Below are positions 45,721-55,094 of a stretch of 64,000 nt of DNA, piece by piece (position 1 is the first letter of the stretch; every line of letters starts with the position of its first letter). The notes under the pieces are model-generated. The model was not told the DNA's origin and ran no database searches. It saw nothing but the letters and a program-made list of their open reading frames with translations. The DNA is from G965215055 sp965242685 (GTDB taxonomy: Bacteria > Pseudomonadota > Gammaproteobacteria > UBA4575): assembly GCA_965242685.1 (NCBI GenBank), contig OZ251487.1, positions 930,001 through 994,000 on the forward strand, read 5' to 3'. The position numbers were made by a program, and so were the translations under genes.

Positions 45721-46467
45721 TCACTCGGTAGCTTCCTTCTTGACCCCTATGCAACCTGCGTCACTTTCCCGATGAATCTTGTCCAGGAATGCCTTGTGCT
45801 CGCGCCGTTCTTCTGCATTTGCGTAGATAATCTTCAATGCCGGTCTCGGTGTCGAGTCTTGCCCGAGGGGCCGGGCCTGCGGCGTCTGTTTTCCGTAATC
45901 GGATGCCAGGTTTAACGCCGTCTGACCACCCGTCATCGCTAAATAAACTTCGGCAAGCAAACGGGCATCCAGCAAGGCACCATGCAATTCACGCTTAGAG
46001 GCGTCAATTTCATAACGTTCACATAATGCATCCAAACTATTTTTCCGGCCGGGGTGGGTCTTCCTGGCCAGCGTCAATGAATCAATGACCGTGCAACAGT
46101 CACGAATGTCGATAACGTCGTGCCCGGCCAGTGACAATTCGGCGTTAATGAAGCCGACGTCAAAATCGGCATTGTGAATAATCAATTCCACCCCTTCAAT
46201 AAATTGAATCAGGCCAGTGACAATGTCTGTAAATCGCGGCTGGTCTTCAAGCGAATTCCGGGTAATACCGTGCACCTCCAACGCACCTTCATCAATGTCG
46301 CGCTCAGGATTGAGAAAGTGATGAAAAGTCCGGCCGGTGACACGTCGATGCATGAGCTCAACACAACCTATTTCAATGATGCGATGACCTTGGCTTATAT
46401 CAAGTCCGGTAGTTTCTGTGTCCAGTACAACTTGCCGTACCTTGTTCCTTGATGAGTCGTCAACCAT
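45721..46467 (-). CDS. dnaQ: DNA polymerase III epsilon subunit (proofreading exonuclease)
   Basis: 3'-5' exonuclease that proofreads replicative synthesis. Exo I VVLDTETTGLD, Exo II IIHNADFDVGF and Exo III HGALLDARLLAEVY of the DEDDh family are intact; the C terminus (about 190-248) links to the polymerase alpha subunit. 248 residues. Its ATG overlaps the rnhA stop by one base (TAATG), a coupled pair in contrast to the divergent pair of E. coli. Confidence 0.96.
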   Translation of the reverse strand: MVDDSSRNKVRQVVLDTETTGLDISQGHRIIEIGCVELMHRRVTGRTFHHFLNPERDIDEGALEVHGITRNSLEDQPRFTDIVTGLIQFIEGVELIIHNADFDVGFINAELSLAGHDVIDIRDCCTVIDSLTLARKTHPGRKNSLDALCERYEIDASKRELHGALLDARLLAEVYLAMTGGQTALNLASDYGKQTPQARPLGQDSTPRPALKIIYANAEERREHKAFLDKIHRESDAGCIGVKKEATE

Positions 46468-46907
46468 TACGGCAGCAGATTATCAATCGCTTCATTGGCC
46501 AAACCATCCACCCGTTCATTTTCGGCATGACCGCTGTGCCCCTTTACCCAATTCCACGTAATCTTGTGTCCCTCAACCAATTTATCCAGTTTACGCCATA
46601 GATCAACGTTTTTGACAGGTCTTTTTGCAGCAGTCCTCCAACCATTTCGCTTCCAGTTTGGTAACCACTTGCGGATGCCATCCATCAGGTACCGTGAATC
46701 GGTGGTAATGCAAATCGTGCAGGGGCGTGTCAATTTTTGCAGCGCCGATACAGCTGCCTGCAACTCCATTCGGTTATTGGTAGTTTCAACTTCGGCGCCT
46801 TGTACTATGCTTTCCCTGTCCCCGTAGCGCAATATCGCCGCCCATCCCCCCGGGCCAGGATTGCCGCGACAGGCGCCGTCAGTGTAGATAGTGACGGGTT
46901 CCGACAT
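46467..46907 (-). CDS. rnhA: Ribonuclease HI
   Basis: Degrades RNA in RNA-DNA hybrids. The catalytic D-E-D-D residues are in TIYTDGACRGNPGPGG, NNRMELQA, ITTDSRYLMDG and NERVDGLANEA. The open frame reaches back to 47018, but ATG at 46907 (MSEPVTIYTDGACRG) matches the family N terminus and gives 146 residues. The start lies inside the 3' end of the methyltransferase gene (29-base overlap). Confidence 0.96.
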   Translation of the reverse strand: MSEPVTIYTDGACRGNPGPGGWAAILRYGDRESIVQGAEVETTNNRMELQAAVSALQKLTRPCTICITTDSRYLMDGIRKWLPNWKRNGWRTAAKRPVKNVDLWRKLDKLVEGHKITWNWVKGHSGHAENERVDGLANEAIDNLLP

Positions 46908-47661
46908 GATCCGGCCATCTGGCAGAGGGTTCCGCAACGTTGACGGGGAAAATGCGATGGTGCGAAGGCTGAGGCTGCGGTCTGGGCGTAAGCGTAAGAA
47001 CACGTTTTTGGGCAACAAAAATCTGTAACCCGCCCAAGTTACCTATCTTGTAGCGATCAACTTTGCCGAGAAACGCCAACCGTTGCTGAAAACGAAGGTT
47101 TTGTACCGGCGGGGACAACCCCGCGTGTTCTATTTTAATTACTGTGAAACCCAGTAATGAAAGCCAATCCCTGAGGCGATATGCAGTGTAGAAATGGCCC
47201 GTCCAGGGTGCGCGCTTGCTACGAAACAATATCAACTTTCCCAAACCCATCATACTGACGGGATTGAACCCTATCAATACGATATGGCCATCGGGAATAA
47301 GCACCCGGTGTGCTTCGCGTAGAACTTGATGGGGATACCGAGAAAAATCCAGAGTGTGCGGAAGCACAACCAGATCCAATGTATCTTGAGAAAAAGGCAA
47401 CGCCAGCGGGTTCGCTATAACATTGCCTTGTGTGGAATTCATCGTCATGTAAATTTTTCGATTTATGGTACTGCTGCAAAGTAAATCCACATTATCGGCA
47501 AGTATGCCGATTTGTAAGGCATAATAGCCAAACAAGCGCGGTAATAGCTGTGCTAACTTGTGCTGCAACTCATCAGCCAGCACCTTCCCCGCCGGACCTG
47601 CATACCAATTGTGCAACTGCTTGATAAATTCGACAGAATGTACCGGCGCGGATTCTTGCAT
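46879..47661 (-). CDS. Class I SAM-dependent methyltransferase (YafS-like)
   Basis: 260-residue protein with a degenerate Rossmann methyltransferase fold (ANPLALPFSQDTLDLVVLPHTLDF, REAHRVLIPDGHIVLIGFNP). It resembles the YafS-type protein found beside rnhA/dnaQ in gammaproteobacteria; the substrate is unknown. The last 20 or so residues (basic, Pro-rich) overlap the rnhA start. Confidence 0.85.
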   Translation of the reverse strand: MQESAPVHSVEFIKQLHNWYAGPAGKVLADELQHKLAQLLPRLFGYYALQIGILADNVDLLCSSTINRKIYMTMNSTQGNVIANPLALPFSQDTLDLVVLPHTLDFSRYPHQVLREAHRVLIPDGHIVLIGFNPVSMMGLGKLILFRSKRAPWTGHFYTAYRLRDWLSLLGFTVIKIEHAGLSPPVQNLRFQQRLAFLGKVDRYKIGNLGGLQIFVAQKRVLTLTPRPQPQPSHHRIFPVNVAEPSARWPDHVGTRHYLH

Positions 47662-47782
47662 AACGTAATTCTCCGTTAAAACAAAAATTAGGGAAAGTAT
47701 AAAGAAAAAAGTAGCGGGTCAACCATAAACGAAACCACTTCGAAGCTGAATTTTTCTCTCTCACAAGCTAACATTTTCCACA

Positions 47783-49447
47783 TTACTTGGTAGGCGGTAC
47801 CAGTTTCGGCACCGCACGCAACAGTTTTTTCGTATATTCATGCCGTGGATAGGTCAACACCCGCACGACCTCACCTTGTTCAACAATTTTACCTTGATAC
47901 ATCACTGCCACATAATCTGCAAAGTAAGCCACCACCGACATATTGTGGGTAATAAATAGGTAGCTGACGCCATACCGGTCTTGCAGGGCATTCAATAAAT
48001 CCAGGATCTGTGCCTGCACCGAAACGTCCAGGGCACTCGTCGGCTCATCACAGATAATAATTTTCGGATTGACGGCCAGTGCCCGTGCAATACAGATGCG
48101 TTGACGCTGTCCTCCCGAAAATTCATGCGGGTAACGTAGATAGGCACGCTTGTCCAAACCGACCTGCTCAAGCAGCTCCAATACTCGCCGATTACGCTCA
48201 TCTTCATCAGTAACCACGCCAAGCGCTTTCATTCCTTCTTCAATAATTTCGCCGACTCGCATGCGGGGATTCATGGATGAATAAGGATCCTGAAACACAA
48301 TTTGTAAATGGGTACGCTGCTCAAGCAGCCGTTTGTGACTGATATCATGAATAGGTACGCCTGAATAAACTATCTCGCCAGAGGTAGGCTGCACCAAGCG
48401 TAAAACACCTTTGCCTACTGTCGTTTTGCCGCTACCCGACTCCCCTACCAACGAGAGGGTTTTACCGGCGGGCACGTCAAGCGAAACACCATCCACTGCT
48501 TTTACATAGCCCGTCACGCACTTCAAAATCCCCTTACGAATCGGGAAATGAACCTTTAGATTACGTATGGACAAAAGACCATCGCCGTTGATGCCTTGCG
48601 CGAAGGTTTTGCGCATCGTCTCTTCAGCGCGATTGAGTAACGGCTGACCACGCTTCCCCATGTCTGGTAAAGCGGCAAATAAACTCCAACTGTATTCGTG
48701 CCGCGGCGAGGAAAAAAACACCTCGTTGCTTGACTGCTCGACAATTTCCCCTCTCCTCATCACGGCCACGCGATCCGCAACTTGTTTTACCACGGCAAGG
48801 TCGTGGGTAATAAATAAAATCGTCATTTTCAGCCGTTGCTGAAGATCTGCGATCAGCTCTAGCATCTGCGCTTGTATGGTTACATCCAAAGCGGTGGTGG
48901 GTTCATCCGCAATCAATAGCTTGGGGCGGCAAGCCAAGGCAATGGCAATCATTACCCGCTGCCTCATCCCTCCCGACAGCTCATGTGCATAGCTATCAAT
49001 AATGCGCGCAGGTTTTGGAATCTTCACGGCATCCAATAAATCCAGGGCACGTTGCCGAGCCTGCGTCTTATTCATGTTCTGATGACGAAGCAATACTTCT
49101 GAAATCTGTTTGCCTACCTTTACGACTGGATTTAACGAGGTCATGGGCTCCTGAAAAATCATGGAGATGCCGCTACCGCGAACGTTGCGCATCTCGCGCT
49201 CAGGCAGGTGCAAAATCTCGACACCGTCAAAACCCACTCTTCCCGATGTGATGCGTGCGGCGGCGGGTAAAAGCCGAATGATAGAAAGCGCAATAACCGA
49301 TTTGCCACTCCCCGACTCACCAACCAATGCAAACGTTTCCCCTGCATGAATCTGAAAACTGACATTCTTTACGGCGGTAGTCACGTCATGTCCGGACTTA
49401 AATACAGTCACCAGGCCGTCTACACGCAACAAGGGGGGGTTAGACAT
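47783..49447 (-). CDS. Oligopeptide ABC transporter, fused double ATPase (YejF/DppDF type)
   Basis: 554-residue ATPase with two complete ABC cassettes in one chain: Walker A GESGSGKS and signature LSGGMRQR in the first half, GESGSGKT and FSGGQRQR in the second, each with a Walker B DEPT. The C-terminal oligopeptide-transport tail (about residue 530 onwards) is present. It powers the permease pair encoded just upstream. Last gene of the four-gene operon; start 3 bases after the permease stop. Confidence 0.93.
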   Translation of the reverse strand: MSNPPLLRVDGLVTVFKSGHDVTTAVKNVSFQIHAGETFALVGESGSGKSVIALSIIRLLPAAARITSGRVGFDGVEILHLPEREMRNVRGSGISMIFQEPMTSLNPVVKVGKQISEVLLRHQNMNKTQARQRALDLLDAVKIPKPARIIDSYAHELSGGMRQRVMIAIALACRPKLLIADEPTTALDVTIQAQMLELIADLQQRLKMTILFITHDLAVVKQVADRVAVMRRGEIVEQSSNEVFFSSPRHEYSWSLFAALPDMGKRGQPLLNRAEETMRKTFAQGINGDGLLSIRNLKVHFPIRKGILKCVTGYVKAVDGVSLDVPAGKTLSLVGESGSGKTTVGKGVLRLVQPTSGEIVYSGVPIHDISHKRLLEQRTHLQIVFQDPYSSMNPRMRVGEIIEEGMKALGVVTDEDERNRRVLELLEQVGLDKRAYLRYPHEFSGGQRQRICIARALAVNPKIIICDEPTSALDVSVQAQILDLLNALQDRYGVSYLFITHNMSVVAYFADYVAVMYQGKIVEQGEVVRVLTYPRHEYTKKLLRAVPKLVPPTK

Positions 49448-49449
49448 AC

Positions 49450-50877
49450 CTATTTTTTTGCTAGGCGCGGGTCCAATGCATCACGCACGACGTCGGCGAA
49501 CAGATTGGCAAACAAAACCAGTGTAAACATGAAAAACAACGATGCGGCCAACGGCCACCACACAACGGGCTCGCGCGCCATTTCCAACCTTGCGCTGTTA
49601 ATCATGTTGCCCCAACTGTTCATCGTCGGATCAACACCTATATTGATATAGGACAGCACTGCCTCGGCCAACACCAAACCACTAAAATCAAGCACCAATG
49701 TAATCAATACAATGTGCATGACATTGGGTAGAATGTGCCTAAATATAGTTTGACTGGAACGCACTCCAAAAGCCGATGCGGCCTGAATGAAATCAAGCTC
49801 GCGCAACTTCAGCGTCTCTGCACGCAATAAACGACATAGCCCCGTCCAGCTCGTCAAACCCAATATCAGGCACAAAAACAACAAGCGTAAATCCGCCCGA
49901 TGTATCAGGTCGGTAAATGCTTCGGCATGCTTGTTCATATATACGTCCAACATGAGTACCGCCGCCGCAATAAGCAGCACTCCGGGAATAGAATTAAGTG
50001 TAGTGTATAAGTATTGAATTACATCATCGACCCAGCCTCGAAAGTATCCCGCCATCACACCCAGTGCGACAGCAAAAGGAAACATCAAAAGCGTTGTCAA
50101 CGTACCAATTACCACCCCGGTGCGAATGCTTTTAAGTGCTTGATAAAGTACGTCTTCACCTACTTTATCTGTACCGAGAACGTGGTATTTTGCGGCCCAC
50201 TCGCTTCCAATAAACAGTATCAGTAAGATAATTGCCAAAACAATTGCGGCAGTCTTCCACGGAACTTTAAAGTCATTACAGAATACAGCCTTAACCGTGT
50301 TGCCCAACGTCATCTTTGTCTTTGAAGAGAGATAAAGACACAACAGTATAACGGCCACGCCCCATGCATTGACTGCTTTGCTCGCGCCAACAAAGGCGAG
50401 TTTGAATATATCGACGGCTTTTTGATCGTCAGAGTTTTCAAGATGCGCCGCCCCCCAGGACAAGCGAGGATATATGCGTTGCTTGGTGCCATCGGGCAGA
50501 TATACAGTCTCCTTGGCATACAAGTGCGTGGCAAAAGGTGCGGAGTAGGTCTTTTCGGCATGCAAACGTAAATCGGCTACCATAAGATCAAACACACTTT
50601 GGATCTCACCGCTGTATTGCCGCTTACCCGACTGCTCGGCCCGATGTTCCAGTAGCGGGTGAAAATGCACTGAATCCAACAGGGCAATCCCAATATAAAC
50701 CGATAGAATCATCATGGAAATGATTCCCGTCTTGCTACATACAACCTGCCGCCAAGGCTGGCGCAAGTGCGGCTTCCGCATCGCATACAGAAAAAAGACA
50801 AGAACGCTCAGTAATACACCAAAAATCAGAATGTCTGTGAGCAAAAAGGCGGGCTTACCAAGCACGTGCTCAACCAA
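49450..50877 (-). CDS. Peptide ABC transporter permease (YejE/DppC type)
   Basis: Inner-membrane permease, 475 residues; the EAA loop is visible in ASAFGVRSSQTIFRHILPNV. The N-terminal part (about 1-235) adds about four transmembrane helices and a periplasmic segment before the usual five-helix core, making it longer than E. coli YejE (341). Overlaps the next permease gene by 8 bases. Confidence 0.9.
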   Translation of the reverse strand: MVEHVLGKPAFLLTDILIFGVLLSVLVFFLYAMRKPHLRQPWRQVVCSKTGIISMMILSVYIGIALLDSVHFHPLLEHRAEQSGKRQYSGEIQSVFDLMVADLRLHAEKTYSAPFATHLYAKETVYLPDGTKQRIYPRLSWGAAHLENSDDQKAVDIFKLAFVGASKAVNAWGVAVILLCLYLSSKTKMTLGNTVKAVFCNDFKVPWKTAAIVLAIILLILFIGSEWAAKYHVLGTDKVGEDVLYQALKSIRTGVVIGTLTTLLMFPFAVALGVMAGYFRGWVDDVIQYLYTTLNSIPGVLLIAAAVLMLDVYMNKHAEAFTDLIHRADLRLLFLCLILGLTSWTGLCRLLRAETLKLRELDFIQAASAFGVRSSQTIFRHILPNVMHIVLITLVLDFSGLVLAEAVLSYINIGVDPTMNSWGNMINSARLEMAREPVVWWPLAASLFFMFTLVLFANLFADVVRDALDPRLAKK

Positions 50878-51847
50878 GCCTTACTCTGGGATCAACAATG
50901 GTGTAGGAAATATCCGTCAATAACAGACCAACGATGTATAAAAAGGCCCCGAGAAAAACCATGGAGCGTACCACGGCAAAGTCCTGCCGATTAATGGCAT
51001 CAATGGTATAACTGCCCAGTCCAGGTATCCCAAAAAATGACTCGGTAATCAAGCTGCCCATGAACAACAGCGGCAAAATCACTACTACCCCGGTAAGGAT
51101 GGGGATCAGCGCGTTGCGCAAGACGTGTCGAAATAATACCATTTGTTCCGAGATGCCTTTGGCACGTGCCGTGCGCACGTAATCCTTATTGATTTCCTCA
51201 AGAAATATGGTTCGATACCACCGCGTGCTGGAACCAATGCCGCTAACGACACCGATCATCACTGGCAAAATCAAAAATTTAATCCCGAAAATCCCGCTTT
51301 CAAAACCCGATATGGGCACAATACGCAAAACTTTGCTCATGATAAATTGGCCACCAATGATGTAAAACAAACTTGAGATTGACATCAATGCCACACATGT
51401 AACCACTGCCCAATAATCAATGTACGTGGCACGAAAAAATGCAATTAACAACGCAAATGTAATGGTTACCAGCAAACCGATTATCAGCTGCGGTACAGCA
51501 ATGGCCAGACTTGGCCACATACGCTGACGAATATCAAAACTGATATCACGGCCGCTGTCCGAGCGTCCAAAGTCGAATACGAATAATCGTACCGACTTGG
51601 TATAAAAAATAGTGCGGGTAATTTTTCCCGTGCCTTGCTCTTTATGGTTGTAAAACAGCGGATAGTGATATCCGCGCTCACTTTTCCAGTCTTCAATCTG
51701 CTGTTCCGTAACGTGCTTCTGCCCCAAAAAAACGCGCGCCATGTCGTCGGGGGAATTCACTATAAAAAACAGCAAGAAGGTAATGACGTTTACGCCAATC
51801 AGGATTGGAAGTGCGTACAAAACCCGACGAAAGATGTATGCAATCAC
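50870..51847 (-). CDS. Peptide ABC transporter permease (YejB/DppB type)
   Basis: 325-residue inner-membrane permease with about six transmembrane helices; the EAA loop is in ARAKGISEQMVLFRHVLRNA and the C terminus DISYTIVDPRVRLG is typical of DppB/YejB proteins. Pairs with the YejE-type permease. Overlaps the substrate-binding protein gene by 4 bases. Confidence 0.92.
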   Translation of the reverse strand: MIAYIFRRVLYALPILIGVNVITFLLFFIVNSPDDMARVFLGQKHVTEQQIEDWKSERGYHYPLFYNHKEQGTGKITRTIFYTKSVRLFVFDFGRSDSGRDISFDIRQRMWPSLAIAVPQLIIGLLVTITFALLIAFFRATYIDYWAVVTCVALMSISSLFYIIGGQFIMSKVLRIVPISGFESGIFGIKFLILPVMIGVVSGIGSSTRWYRTIFLEEINKDYVRTARAKGISEQMVLFRHVLRNALIPILTGVVVILPLLFMGSLITESFFGIPGLGSYTIDAINRQDFAVVRSMVFLGAFLYIVGLLLTDISYTIVDPRVRLG

Positions 51848-53997
51848 TTTACCGTACTTCGCTCACGCCGATTAAATTCAGCCACTGCCGGGATAAAAGA
51901 AACGACAAGAAGGATAAATAAAATAACCAGCGGCCAGTAACGCGGTTGGTTCCATTGTGCGCGTTTTATCTTTCTTAAATCACCATCCACGCGCTTGTAT
52001 TTCAAGAGATTATTGGCCATCAAGTTAGGCTTGACATTTTTGTACCAGCCATGAAACAAGGAAAATGCCTTGGGATGAAACCCCCACAACCATGGTGCAT
52101 CACGTTGTAAAATTCTCATCATCCGCTGGATAATGCGCAGGCGTTCAGGGCTGTTTTTCATATTTTTCATCTGCTCAAACAAATAATCGAATTCAGGGTT
52201 CTCGTAGTTGGCGGCGTTCTCGCCGTAATGCTTTACTTTCCCGTTTGGTCCATATAAAAGAAAAAGAAAATTTTCAGGATCAGGATAATCGGCATTCCAG
52301 CCCCACTGAAAAATCTGATTGGTACCGTTGCGCATTTTTTCCTGGAAACGGTTATAGTCCGTTGCGCGAATGACCAGTTGAATGCCCAGCTTTTGGTATT
52401 GCTTTCGCATCCAGTTAAGCTGCGCCTTGGCATCCGACGACGAGGCCGGCGTATCAAAATATAAAATAAGCGGCCCGTTTGTCTCGGTATCAATGCCATT
52501 TACATAGCCGGCCTCTGCCATCAATTCCTTAGCATACTCTACACTTTTTCTTTTAGGCTCTCCTTTCACCCAGTCATATACGTACGGGTTGATCCCTTCC
52601 GCACCTTCGACATAGCCGAATATTCCGGGTGGAATCGGGCCTTGAGAGGCAATACCACGCCCATTGGCAAAGATGGAGATATACTCCTCATAATCTACCG
52701 CAATCGAAATTGCTCGCCGCAACAGACGCGCACGTTGCGAATGCCCGCCTACTACGGGGTCAGTCATATTAAAACCCATGTACAAAATGGAAGTCGCCAC
52801 CGCAGTTTCCAATTGGATACCCTTTTCTTGCATCAATTCCGTTAGCTGCACGTCGCCCGTAGCGTTAATCTGTATGGCTTGATCAAAGCTGTCCGAAGTT
52901 ACGCCTGATGCATCATAATAGCCCTGCAAAAACTTGTTCCAATACGGGATGTTCTCCTTCTCCAGGCCATAGACGGCCCTGTGCACAAGCGGCAAAGGCT
53001 TACCGGCATCTCTCAATAGACCTGCCTCAACGTCTTCCGGCTCGCCCTGCAATGGATAATGCTCACCGTGAAAGTTCGGGTTTGCCTCCATCACCATACG
53101 CAAGTTCGGATTGTTCTCGGTCAACATAAAGGGCCCCGTACCTATCGGATACCAGTTGAGTGAAATATTGCGTTCTTTCATGCCTGGCTGGCTGTAAAAC
53201 TTCTCGGCCTCCCACGGCATGGGAGAAAAAAAAGGCATTGCAAGCCAATACACCAGTTGCGGATACTGTTTTTTAATGCGAATTATATAAGTGTACCGAT
53301 CAACAACATTAACCCCTGTCAAGTCCAAAGCACGCAAATCACGCCAGGTGTTACTTGCATCCTTGTATCGTTCACGCACTCGTTCTTGAAATTCATCGAA
53401 ACCAATAATGTATTCGCGCATGACGCCGGCTATGGGTGAATGCAAAAAAGGGTTTGCAATTCGCTTGATTTGATAAACGTAATCCGCGGCGGTCAATTCA
53501 CGTGAACCATGACGCTCAAAGTCGCTTAGAGTGTGAACGCCTTCAAGATCAGACTCTTCCAAATGCAAGTAAACGTGGCGGTTTCTGTCATCCACTACCA
53601 AGGCGGGATGGGGTTGATAATAAATACCTTGCCGAATGGAAACAGTATATTCAGAAAAGGCAATTTCAGTAGACTGGTTTTCAGCCACTTCCTCACCATC
53701 ACTGTTCAGGTAGCGTACTTTTGGCAACTCCGTTGCAGTCAGAGGAATTAACTTGTAGGGACGTAGCAGGTAGTGATACTGCAAAGGAGGTTCATAGATT
53801 TGTGCAATAAACTGATACTCATTCGAGCTGTACGAACTCACCGGGTCGAGCCGCTTGGGGCGTTCACTGAAAGATGAGTAAATTACATTGGATGTACCGG
53901 TTTCATGGGGATAAGGATTGTTCCAAACCCCATCGTTGCACGCACTCAGCACGCAGAGAATAAAAACCGGGAAGATAATAGCGAAACGACTGTTCAC
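51844..53997 (-). CDS. Peptide ABC transporter substrate-binding protein, lipid- and membrane-anchored
   Basis: 717-residue solute-binding protein of the peptide-binding family 5 (SBP_bac_5); the body has the usual features (YVYQIKRIANP, PIGTGPFMLTENN, WMRKQYQKLGIQLVIR). It starts with a lipoprotein signal ending LSAC (Cys20) and ends with a hydrophobic helix (about 687-705, PLVILFILLVVSFIPAVAEF), so the mature protein may be anchored at both ends. First gene of the operon, divergent from fabI with a 146-base intergenic region. Confidence 0.88.
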   Translation of the reverse strand: MNSRFAIIFPVFILCVLSACNDGVWNNPYPHETGTSNVIYSSFSERPKRLDPVSSYSSNEYQFIAQIYEPPLQYHYLLRPYKLIPLTATELPKVRYLNSDGEEVAENQSTEIAFSEYTVSIRQGIYYQPHPALVVDDRNRHVYLHLEESDLEGVHTLSDFERHGSRELTAADYVYQIKRIANPFLHSPIAGVMREYIIGFDEFQERVRERYKDASNTWRDLRALDLTGVNVVDRYTYIIRIKKQYPQLVYWLAMPFFSPMPWEAEKFYSQPGMKERNISLNWYPIGTGPFMLTENNPNLRMVMEANPNFHGEHYPLQGEPEDVEAGLLRDAGKPLPLVHRAVYGLEKENIPYWNKFLQGYYDASGVTSDSFDQAIQINATGDVQLTELMQEKGIQLETAVATSILYMGFNMTDPVVGGHSQRARLLRRAISIAVDYEEYISIFANGRGIASQGPIPPGIFGYVEGAEGINPYVYDWVKGEPKRKSVEYAKELMAEAGYVNGIDTETNGPLILYFDTPASSSDAKAQLNWMRKQYQKLGIQLVIRATDYNRFQEKMRNGTNQIFQWGWNADYPDPENFLFLLYGPNGKVKHYGENAANYENPEFDYLFEQMKNMKNSPERLRIIQRMMRILQRDAPWLWGFHPKAFSLFHGWYKNVKPNLMANNLLKYKRVDGDLRKIKRAQWNQPRYWPLVILFILLVVSFIPAVAEFNRRERSTVK

Positions 53998-54143
53998 GCA
54001 ATGAGTTTATGCTAATCTAACGGCGATTGATAAGGCCCTTCCCGCATGACAATTATAGACTATTTACAAACCAAAATAATTCAACTTGATTTCCCCGCAC
54101 ACGTTTCTTCCAGCTTTCATAACCAGCAACGGCGAAAACAGCG

Positions 54144-54926
54144 ATGGGGTTCTTAGCTAAAAAACGCGCCTTGATTGTCGGTATCGCAAGCAACCGATCA
54201 ATTGCCCATGGTATCGCCGTAGCAATGAAACGTGAAGGCGCCGAGCTTGCCCTGACCTATCAAAACGAAAAACTCAAGCCTCGAGTAGAAAAGCTTGCTG
54301 AAGAATATGGTACAAAAATTGTTTTGCCCTGCAACCTGGACAGTGACGGCGAGATTACTCAATTATTCAGCGAACTGAGTAATTCCTGGACAAGCCTTGA
54401 CATACTGGTGCATTCTGCCGCCTTTGCACCCAAAGAAGAGCTTGCGGGCGATTTTGTAGAATCAACTACGAGAGAAGGTGCAAAAATTGCACACGACATC
54501 AGCAGCTATAGCTTAACCGCCTTGGGAAAAGCTGCACGTCCGATGATGAAGGGACACGGTGCCATTGTCTCCCTCACGTATATGGGAGCGGTTCGCGCCA
54601 TGCCCAACTATAACGTCATGGGTCTCGCCAAAGCTAGCCTTGAAGCGAACATTCGTTATATGGCCTATGCACTCGGGCCCGAAGGCATCCGCGTAAACGG
54701 GATATCAGCCGGACCCATCCGTACTCTTGCCGCCGCGGGCATTGGAGATTTTCGCAAAATGCTGGAGCATGTCAGGCAGAATGCACCACTTCGTAAAAAC
54801 GTTACTATTGAAGAAGTTGGGAATACCGCTGCATTTTTATGCTCCGACCTTGCCGGCGGCATCACCGGGGAAATTACTTACGTAGACGCGGGGTTTAACA
54901 TCGTAGGTATGACAGGATACGGCTAA
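54144..54926 (+). CDS. fabI: Enoyl-[acyl-carrier-protein] reductase (NADH) FabI
   Basis: Reduces trans-2-enoyl-ACP in the last step of each fatty-acid elongation cycle. SDR-fold enzyme with an NADH-binding GIASNRSIAHG and the catalytic Y146, Y156 and K163 in NYNVMGLAKASLEANIRYMA. The residue matching E. coli G93 is alanine (HSAAFAP, positions 90-96), a position where substitutions lower triclosan and diazaborine sensitivity in E. coli. 260 residues. Convergent with the symporter gene 168 bases away; no clear terminator between them. Confidence 0.96.
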   Translation: MGFLAKKRALIVGIASNRSIAHGIAVAMKREGAELALTYQNEKLKPRVEKLAEEYGTKIVLPCNLDSDGEITQLFSELSNSWTSLDILVHSAAFAPKEELAGDFVESTTREGAKIAHDISSYSLTALGKAARPMMKGHGAIVSLTYMGAVRAMPNYNVMGLAKASLEANIRYMAYALGPEGIRVNGISAGPIRTLAAAGIGDFRKMLEHVRQNAPLRKNVTIEEVGNTAAFLCSDLAGGITGEITYVDAGFNIVGMTGYG

Positions 54927-55094
54927 ATAATTGTAAGCGGGTTGTTGTGGTTGCCGTGGATTGCGGACACCCCCTCATTATAGGCATCCTGCTCTCCAAT
55001 ATTTATTTCTTTATCGTACCACGCGATAGTCGCCGGGTTGTGGCTTAATAGGCGGGGAGTAAAGCATGGCTTCTTGGCACGTCCAATCGGTACA

